This document shows, one piece after another, positions 56,157-64,000 of a stretch of DNA of 64,000 bases. The stretch is from NCBI GenBank assembly GCA_947311845.1, contig CAMZMU010000123.1:15297161-15361160 (forward strand), given 5' to 3'. A program made the translations under genes and the position numbers. Source of the stretch: Poa pratensis. Its lineage: Eukaryota; Streptophyta; Magnoliopsida; Poales; Poaceae. The notes under the pieces were generated by a model that saw nothing but the letters and a program-made list of their open reading frames with translations, was not told the origin of the DNA and ran no database searches. The stretch's first letter is position 1, and each line of letters starts with the position of its first letter.

Positions 56157-59100
56157 CCAGGCCCCTCAGGGGGCAATAGCGTGCATCCTCGGCGGGTCTC
56201 AGGCGCCCAAGTCCAACAACCACTTCAAGCAGTTCTCTCGCGAGGTCAACGCTGCGCTTCCAGGGATTGAGGTATCCCAGCCCCTCAAGTGGTCGCAATA
56301 CACCATTGCCTTCGACTCCAAGGACCACCCCAAGTCAACCAAGGCTGTTGGCACCATCCCTCTGGTGTGCACTCCCATCATCAACAACATCGCCGTCGCC
56401 AAGACACTCATAGATGGGGGAGCAGGCTTGAACGTCATCTCTGTCGAGACCTTCGAGCAGCTTCAAGTGCCATACGAGTGGTTGATGCCCTCCAGGCCCT
56501 TCACGGGGGTGACAAGTGGCTCCACTACACCACTGGGGCAGGTGAGGCTCACGGTCACGTTCGGCACACCGCAGAACTACCGCACCGAGCAGATCGACTT
56601 CGACGTCGCGCACATTGGCCTGCCCTACAACGCCATCCTCGGCTACCCCGCCCTCGCGAAGTTCATGGCCGTCACTCACCACGCATACAACATCGTCAAG
56701 CTTCCAGGCAGCGGCGGCACCATCTCCATCCACGGTCAGGTCCAGGACGCAACGCGCTCTATCGAGACCGCCTACAAGGCCGCTGTCGTGGCATTCCCCG
56801 CTGACGAGGACATGGAGCCCCTCGAGAGGCCCGCAAAGAAGAAGCAGCTGTTCTCACAGGAGCAGGCAGCCACGAAGAAGGTGTCGCAGGACGCCAGTGG
56901 CTCGGGGGCTAGCGTCACCATAGGCGCTGGCTTGCCTCCCAAATAGGAAAGCGCGCTCGTCGCCTTCCTCAGGGCAAACTCTGACATGTTCACATGGACA
57001 CCGTCAGAGATGTCCGGAGTACCGAGGGAGGTGATCGAGCACCACTTAGCCGTGTGTCCAAACGCACGCCCCGTGAAGCAGAAAGCACGGCGCCAGGCGC
57101 CCGAGAAGCAAGAGTTCATCATCAAGGAAGTAGAGAAGTTGAAAGAAGCACACATAATCCGAGAAGTTCCACACCCCACATGGCTCTCCAACACGGTGGT
57201 CGTACCCAAGCACACCGGGGGCGGCAGGCTCTGCATCGACTACACCGACCTCAACAAGGCCTGCCCCAAGGACCCGTACCCCATGCCTCGAATAGACCAG
57301 ATTGTGGACTCCACCGTTGGCTGCGACCTCCTCTGTTTCCTGGATGCCTTCTCAGGCTACCACCAGATCAAGATGTCGAAGGAGGATGAGGAGAAGACAG
57401 CATTTCTCACCCCTTGTGGTGTATATTGCTATGTCTGCATGCCCTTTGGCCTGAAGAACGCCGGTGCCACCTTCCAGAGGCTCATGAGGAAGGCCTTGGG
57501 GGCTCAGATGGGAGAAACGCAGAAGCCTACGTCGACGACATGGTGGTCAAGACTCGCGAAGAGCACACCCTCATGGAGGACCTCGAGGAGACCTTTGCCA
57601 GCCTGCGCAAGGTGAACATCAAGTTGAACCCCGCCAAGTGCGTCTTCGGGGTACCATCAGGAAAACTCCTCGGGTTCCTAGTGTCCCACCGCGGCATAGA
57701 AGCCAACCCTAACAAGATCAAGGCCATAGAAGAAATGCAGCCACCTCGTCGCCTCAAGGACATGCAGCACCTGGCGGGATGCATGGCCAGCCTAGGCCGT
57801 TTCATCTCCAAGTTCGGCGAGAGGGCTCTGCCATTTTTCAAGATCATGAAGCGGTCTGGCACGTTCAAGTGGACACCGGAGGCGGACAAAGCGTTTGAAG
57901 ACCTGAAGAAGTACTTGGCTAGCCCACCTGTCATGGTTGCCCCAAGGCCCGGCGAGCATCTGAAGCTGTACCTATCGGCCACTCCACAAACGGTGAGCGT
58001 AGCCTTGGTGGCAGAAAGGGAAGAGCCAGTCCTCGCCAAGAAGGACACCGCCACGCCAAGCCCAGAGCCTCCGATAAAGAAGCACCCTCTCCAGGCCCCG
58101 AGCCTCATGTCGAGCCCGCACAACCAGCAGGCACCCTCGCCGAGGGTTCGCCTCAAGAAAACCTCGACAAAGCTCCCGAGGAGCCCAGCGCTGCACCACC
58201 ATCGACAACGCTCGTCGAGCATCCCGTCTACTTCGTCAGCACGGTGCTGCGAGACGCTCACGAGCGATACACCATGCAGCAGAAGCTCCTCATCGCTTCC
58301 AGGAAGCTGCGCCACTACTTCCAGGGCCACCCCATCACGGTGGTCACATCATTCCCTCTGGAGCAAATCCTGCGCAACCCAAACACCACTGATCGCGTCG
58401 CAGGATGGAACATTGAGCTACAACCTTTTGGCCTGCGCTTCGACACCACCAGGGTCATCAAGGGAAGGGCATTGGCGGACTTCGTCGCCGAATGGACGGA
58501 CACGCAGCAAGGAGAGCCTCAAGAGGCAGAAACCACGCCAGCTGGAGACACAGTGCCACACCATTGGACCATGCACTTCGACGGAGCTTTCGCATGCCAG
58601 AACGCAGGGGCTGGCGTCGTCCTGACCTCACCAAAAGGCGACAAGCTCTACTACGCCGTCCAGCTGTGCTTCACGACTGACAAGGTCTCCAACAACATCG
58701 CCGAGTACGAAGGCCTCCTCGCCGGGCTCAGGGCCACAATTGCCCTTGGCGTCAAGCACTTACTCATCAAGGGTGATTCCCAGCTCCTCGTCAAATTCTC
58801 CAACAGGAGCTACACGCCTAAGGACGGTCACATGACCGCTTACCTCGAGGAGGTTCGCAAGCTCGAGAAGCACTTCAAGGGGATGGAGCTCAGGCACATC
58901 CCGCGAAGGGAGAATCAGGAAGCTGATGACATCTCCAGGTGAGCGTCGCGGAGAGAGGCCCAGCAGGCAGGCATGTTCGAGGAGAGGCTCACCAGGGCGT
59001 CGGTGAAACAGCCAAAAGAAGCAGTCAGCGTGGACATCGACGAAGAGCTCCCACCAGCACCAACATCTGGAGCACCGAGCTGCGGTCCGCCCTCAGGAGA

Positions 59101-60372
59101 ACGCCTGTTGTTGGCCATGACACATCAAGAGACGAGCTGGATCGACGAGCTCAAGGAGTACCTCAGGGACGGAGTCCTCCCTGAAGAGGATGCAGAAGCA
59201 GAAAGAATTGCTCGACAGGCCAAGTCATACTGCCTCCACGAGGGAGACCTGTACCACAAACGTCCAAATGGAGTTGCATTAAAGTGCGTCCCCCCTGAAG
59301 AAGGCCGCCAACTGATCAAGGACATACACAGTGGAGAGTGTGGCCACCATTCGTCATCGCGCACCCTCGCGGGGAAGGTCTTCAGGAGTGGGTTCTACTG
59401 GCCCTCAGTGCTTCAAGACGCAACCACCGTTGTCCAAGCTTGCGAGGCATGCCAGTTCCACGCCAAGCAGGTCCATCAGCCCGCACTAGGGCTCCAAACC
59501 ATCCCGCTCTCCTGGCCCTTCACGGTCTGGGGGCTGGACATCCTGGGACCGTTCCCACGCTCCAGCGGGGGCTACCGCTACCTCTACGTCGCCATTGACA
59601 AGTTCACCAAATGGGCGGAGGTCGAAGCGGTGCGCAGCATACCGGCGAGATCAGCGGTGAAATTCATCAGAGGCCTGGCATGCCGCTTCGGCGTGCCAAA
59701 TCGCATCATCACCGACAACGGCTCACAGTTCACCAGTGGCATGTTCAGGGCTTACTGCGAAAGCCTCGGCACCCGGCTCTGCTTCGCCTCGGTGGTTCAC
59801 CCACGAAGCAATGGGCAAGCTGAGCGAGCAAACGCCGAAGTGCTCAAGGGCCTCAAGACAAGGAGCTTCAATCGCCTCAAGGCCCACGGCAAGAACTGGA
59901 TCGAGGAGCTCCCTTCTGTGCTCTGGTCCATCCGCACCACTGCCACAAAGCCCACTGGAGAAATGCCGTTCGCCCTCGTCTATGGCGCTGAAGCAGTCCT
60001 CTCCACCGAGATCAAGCATGGGTCCCCACGGATCCTTGCTTTCAACGAGGATAACCAAGAAGAACTCCACAACGACGACCTGCTGCTGCTCGATGGACTA
60101 CGTCGCCGTGCTGCCCTCCGGGCGGCAAAGTACCAACAAGATCTGCGCCGCTACCACAGCCGCCACATACGCCCCGCACCCTCGAGACAGGCGATCTCGT
60201 CCTGAGGAGGATACTCTCCAGAGAGGGCCTCCACAAGCTCTCGCCCATGTGGGAAGGCCCCTACAGGGTCGCGCACATCGCCAGGCCCGGCGCGGTATGG
60301 CTCGAGACGGAGGACGACACCCCGGTCAAGAACCCGTGGAACATCGAGCATCTACGCAAGTTCTACCCGTGA
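56157..60372 (+). pseudogene. Pol of the Tat element: protease, RT, RNase H, aRNase H, integrase
   Basis: The protease motif TLIDGGAGLNVIS (about 56400) has the DGG form usual in Tat. A TAG at 56944 separates it from RT. RT carries GRLCIDYTDLNKACPKDPYP (57220-57280), FLDAFSGYHQI, PFGLKNAGATFQ and YVDD at 57528-57539. The first RNase H region lies near 57850-58020. The second, archaeal-type RNase H spans 58560-58940 (MHFDGAFACQNAGAGVVL, AEYEGLLAGL, KGDSQLLVKF) with its acidic residues. A TGA at 58940 precedes integrase (58973-60372): H-H-C-C zinc region near 59320-59460, WGLDILGPFP, IITDNGSQFTSG, NGQAERAN. Frame changes near 57511 (GGG), 58068 and 60173 (CCCC) are each one lost base. Confidence 0.92.
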
Positions 60373-61101
60373 TCACGTCGCGGCAGACATTTTTTGTCTC
60401 TAGAGGGAAGCACGCTTCACCTCCCAGCTTCACAAAAGCTTTTCCCTCCACGAAGGCCATCTCCACTGAGAGCTCTCTACATCGCGTCGCCACGGGCCGC
60501 GAGAAGCCTCAGCCACTCCGTGTGGAACCCCATGCCCAGACATGGCGGACTTTGTATTGGCTACGCCAAGTGTAATGAACAATTTCAGGTCACAATGAAC
60601 CTTTGCGCCTCAGCGCCGTTATGTAATATTGCTTGGTGAGTTATTTTTCTTACGTTCATTCGCGCTCACATTTTTCCCCATGCGCACCTCGCGAGCGGGG
60701 GCTGAGCACGGTGTCTGTGCCTCGGGAGCATCCCAGCAGCATCGCAAAACCCAAAGGATCCGAGCTCTAACTCGTGGTTCTCCGCCCACGACCGTTATCT
60801 CACCAAAGAGCTCTGACTCATGGGCCTACTCCCATGCACGTCACGTCACCAAGGACCTTGGTGCTTACTCTCCTCGTGAGATACACATGAGGAAACCTAT
60901 GAGTGCGCATGAGTTGTACAACCGTGCATTGCTTGTGGGTATGCCTCTCTCTCCAACGCAGGGAATAAGACGCCCTGCAAGGCTGCGGAGCTCCAAACCA
61001 GCCTCAGGCAACCTCGAGAGGGGAAACGCCTCGCCAGGGAACACAAACACCCTCTACGAGGCAAACGTCTCGCAAAAGGCACATCTCTCCACGGGAGCAG
61101 C
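60373..61101. other. Tat element spacer between pol and the antisense ORF
   Basis: GC-moderate sequence with GCCTCGCGAG-type motifs like those of the LTR. No supported ORF. It contains the 3' ends of two converging reading directions, pol on plus and the antisense ORF on minus. Confidence 0.55.
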
Positions 61102-64000
61102 CTAAGCAGCAGGGCTGCCGCCATCGTCGCTGTCGACGGCTTCGTCGTCCTCCTCCTCAGCGCCTGCCTCGCCGTCGCCCTCCTGGGCCGAGTCCTCCTC
61201 GACCTCGGTCCTCTTGAAGCGCTGGACATACTTCTCCACGTCCTCCCACACCGAGGCGTCCAGCTTCGAGGCGAGCTTCCGATCCAGGGGCTCCGTCACG
61301 GTCGCGAAGTCGAAGCTGGGGTGGAGATGTGCAAGGTTGGCGAAAATTTGGCCGACCGCGACGCCGAGGAGCTCGCGGCTCTCGTTGTCGACCAAATCGT
61401 CGAGGTTCGTCACGACCTCCTCAAGGCTGGTGAGGAGCTGCTCGAAGAAGCCGAGGTAGGCGGCGACGTCAGAGTTCCCCTCAGCAGGGAGTGCGGGGGC
61501 TTCGGCTCCCAGGCGGCCCGCGACAGTCCGCGCACGGCTCACCAGGGAGAGGAACATGCGTTCCCGCTGGCGTGACAGGACCCGCGCAGCCTGAGCGCTC
61601 TGCCGGGCCTCCTCGACGAGTTCTACAACAGGCCCCACCTGCTGCTGCATTTCACTCATGTCCTGCGTCAAGGAAGCAAGGTCCTGCTCCGCGCGTTTCC
61701 GGGCTTCCACAGCGGCCTGGAGACGGGCGTCAGTCCGCTTCTTCTGTAGCTCGAGCTCCTTGATGCGAGCGTTGAGCTCGTCGCGCTTCTTTGTGAAGCG
61801 CTCCTCCTGCATTTTGACTTTCCTCGTGAAGTCCTTGGAGCAGTTGTCGTGGAAGAGTTTCTCCTTGGTCGCGGACTCCTCCTGCATCTTCTCCTCTTTC
61901 TTGCGGAGGTTCTCCGGTCTGCGCGAGGCGTTTCTTGTAGAATTCCTCGTCCTGGGTCACCTTGCTCTCGCGAGACTCCAGGTGTTCCCGCTGCGCGGCT
62001 TGATCTCTCTCGATCTGCTCAACCTGCTCCTCACGCTTGCGTAGCTCAGCCTCGCGGGAGTCGAGGTCTTCCCCGTGCTGCACAATCAGCCCTCGCGAGT
62101 GTGCAGGTCCTCGCGGAACTTCTCCAGATTCTGCCGCACGGTTTCTGACTCGGCGATGATCCCCGCCTCGCGGTCCACAAGCTCTTGGTGCTTGGTGGTG
62201 ACTGCCGCCTCGCGCGCCGCCGGCCTCTGATGCTTGGCCTCAGTCTCCGCCTCAAGAGCCTCGCGCCTAGCACTCAAGTCCGCGAGGGTATCTTCAACCT
62301 CGCGGACCACGCTGATGCGGATCTCCTCAGTAGAGCGTAGCGCCTCCTCGCGCTGCGCCTGGGCCGCCTCGTCCTCCGGCGGCAGCGCTGCACAGTCTCC
62401 TGGAGGCAGGTCCAGCTCCGCGCAAGCTCGGCGTCCTCCTCCGCCCTGGCGCGGTCTTCCTCGGTGAGCTGGGCCTCGAGCCCATCGAGCACCTCCCTCG
62501 CCGAACGAAAAACAACATCTCGGTGAGCCGCAACCGGGCGCCGACCCCGCAGGACCAAGGCCCATGCATCGCCAGGAGGCCTGGAGGCGCCGGCGCCCGC
62601 CGAGGACTCCGGAACGTCACGCCTTGGGCTCGGAGTAGCCTCGAGGCGCGCCTGGGGGCTCTGGAGAGAGCCTCCCTCTTCATCCACGCTGGGGGCTTTC
62701 TGGGAGCTCGGAGCGCTCTCGCCATCAGCCCCTCTATCCTTCTGCCCCTGGGATGCATCTTCCTCCCCTCCAGGGGCAGGATCGGTCTTCTCTGCTGAGG
62801 CCGCCCCCGCCGCAGCCTCAGTATCCACCACCGGCGCCTCAGGGCCCGCGTTTGGTGGAGGTGGCGGCGCGGTGGCCTCCCCATCCCAACATCGGCGCGC
62901 GCCTCCGCCGACGTCGCTGCCTCTCCCGCGCGCTCCTTCGCCGGCGACGCGGTCTTCGCCGCGTTTTCCTCCGTCACCTTCTCCGGCCGCGCAGGAAAGG
63001 CACCAGGCGGTGCCGTCGCCTCAGTTTCCTCCTCCTCGTGGCGCTCCTCCGTCTCGGGAGGCGGTGCCGCAGTCTCGGGCACGTAGGCGCTGCAGACGCT
63101 GCTGTGGCGCTGGAGATCTCACCAATCTTCCGGATCCTCCCCTGCTTTGGCTCCTCGGGGCGCCTAGAGAGGGAAAAGTTCAGAAATCCCTCAAGAGGGC
63201 CACACAAGAATAACATCGAGAAAGAAGTGAAGTACAAGACTTACGCTGCGGTGTCGACCCACCTCCTCTTCGGCATCCGTCGCGCAGGTGGAGCACTAGG
63301 CTCCGCGCTCTTCTGAGCCTCGGCAGGCCTGGCCTGGCCCACCTTGGCACCAGCCTCTGCCTCCTCCCGAGCTCCGGCGTTCCTGTCGTGGATCGCCTTG
63401 GAGCGGGGCTCGCAGTGGCCCGACGAAGCATCATCATCATCACCATCCTCCTTTCCCTCGACACGCTGCGAGGGGGTGACCATGAACTGGTCACCGCTGC
63501 CCGAGGAGATCTCGTGGATCTCAGCTTCAGGCGCCACGCCTCTCGAGGAGCCCGAGCTCCCCACCGAGGAATGAGAGCCTCCTGAGGCACCGGCCGCGCC
63601 TGTGTCAGACTCCGCAGGCGTCTCCGTCGTCTCCTCCCCGCCATCGGCCGGCGCCGCCGGCGCCGCTGACTCCGGGTCCTCGCGAGGCCCAACTTGCCCC
63701 TCAGGCACCAGGCCCCACTGGTCGAACTCCGGCTGCATCTCCACGTACGTGATGCGAGACCCAAGCTCAAACCTGTGGAGCGAGGCGGTCTTGTCGGTAG
63801 ACTTGGGGATGGACGGAGACGTGAAGAGAACCTCCATGATGCTGTCCACTTCCTCCTGCGTGAAGAGGGTAGCGCTCAGGCGCATCTTGTCCCTCTGGTT
63901 TGTGTACAGCCACATCGAGTCCGCGTGCCTCTGGAGAGGCGCAATGCGACGCCTCACGAAGTCTCGGGCCACCATCTGCCCGGTGAGGCCCGCCTCGCGA
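61102..64000 (-). pseudogene. Antisense ORF of the Tat element (gypsy-type transposon domain plus coiled coil)
   Basis: Read on the minus strand from beyond the window edge. The first visible part (63999-63245) ends the globular domain (MVARDFVRRRIAPLQRHADS ... DKMRLS), then an acidic Ser-rich linker. A GT/AG intron is likely at 63244-63164 (81 bp; GC/GTAAGT and TCTCTAG/GC). Exon 2 holds Pro/Ala/Glu-rich sequence and a long coiled coil (about 62300-61580: EALEAETEAKHQ, REEQVEQIERDQAA, ELQKKRTDARLQA). The C-terminal segment is all-helical and the tail ends acidic (EEEDDEAVDSDDGG). Frame changes near 63085, 62870, 62420, 62090 and 61925 interrupt it. Antisense ORFs of this kind are known in Tat/Retand elements; the function is unknown. 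Confidence 0.75.

Larger units (their letters stand above)
41710..64000 (+). mobile_element. Tat-lineage (RIRE2/Retand-like) gypsy element, truncated by the window edge
   Basis: The 5' LTR (41710-42750), primer site, gag, pol (protease, RT, two RNase H-like domains, integrase) and an antisense ORF near the 3' end follow in Tat order. The copia element 44381-56156 splits it between gag and pol. The second, downstream RNase H and the antisense ORF are diagnostic of the Tat lineage. The 3' LTR lies beyond the window, so total length and TSD cannot be checked. Several frame breaks make this copy inactive as read. Confidence 0.9.

Overview
The window is a piece of a large, repeat-rich grass genome, most likely Triticeae (wheat, barley, rye or Aegilops type). 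The evidence is the mix of transposon families: Stowaway MITEs, a CACTA element with TNP2/DUF4218/DUF4216 proteins, an Athila-type element with a tRNA-Asp primer site, a SIRE/Maximus-type (Sirevirus) copia element, and a Tat-lineage gypsy element with an antisense ORF. Genes have plant-type introns. No prokaryotic or organellar gene content was seen.

Layout. 1-7.6 kb: intergenic sequence with two unrecognised GC-rich ORFs (3191-3913; 6582-7157, which ends in a SUMO-interaction-like motif), a tRNA-derived SINE-like unit and an AT-rich block of direct and inverted repeats. 7.7-26.2 kb: a PIF/Harbinger transposon whose transposase ORF is split by two later insertions, a CACTA element (8388-17116, TSD ATT) and an Athila-like LTR element on the minus strand (17153-25252, TSD GCAGG). 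Removing both insertions and one copy of each TSD leaves a 1305-bp frame with one internal stop. 28.1-29.6 kb: the best host-gene candidate, a three-coding-exon minus-strand gene with a B3-like C-terminus and an inferred 5'UTR intron. 30.4-33.7 kb: a tandem array of about 300-360 bp units rich in TTACC/TTATC, upstream of that gene. 35-36.2 kb: a broken DUF26 (Gnk2) fragment and an unidentified first-exon-like ORF, both minus strand. 36.5-41.7 kb: intergenic, with two complete Stowaway MITEs and one relic.

41.7-64 kb: a Tat-lineage gypsy element (5' LTR 41710-42750, gag, pol, antisense ORF running off the right edge). Its gag-pol frame is interrupted by a complete, young SIRE-type copia element (44381-56156, TSD CCAGG). 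Both LTRs of the copia element are 1275 bp and differ by about eight transitions and two 1-bp indels by eye. It carries gag, a coiled-coil region, protease, integrase, RT/RNase H and an extra downstream ORF that appears to need splicing of a 10-nt first exon.

The main story is nested transposition. The items most worth following up are the spliced extra ORF of the copia element, the intron-bearing antisense ORF of the Tat element, the hairpin/Pol III-like unit antisense to the CACTA 3' flank, the duplicated leader module before both CACTA genes, the TTACC array next to the B3-like gene, and the one-sided (-1) frame breaks, many in homopolymers, which may mean some apparent pseudogenes are sequence-consensus artefacts. 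I did not find convincing evidence of a new multi-gene system.
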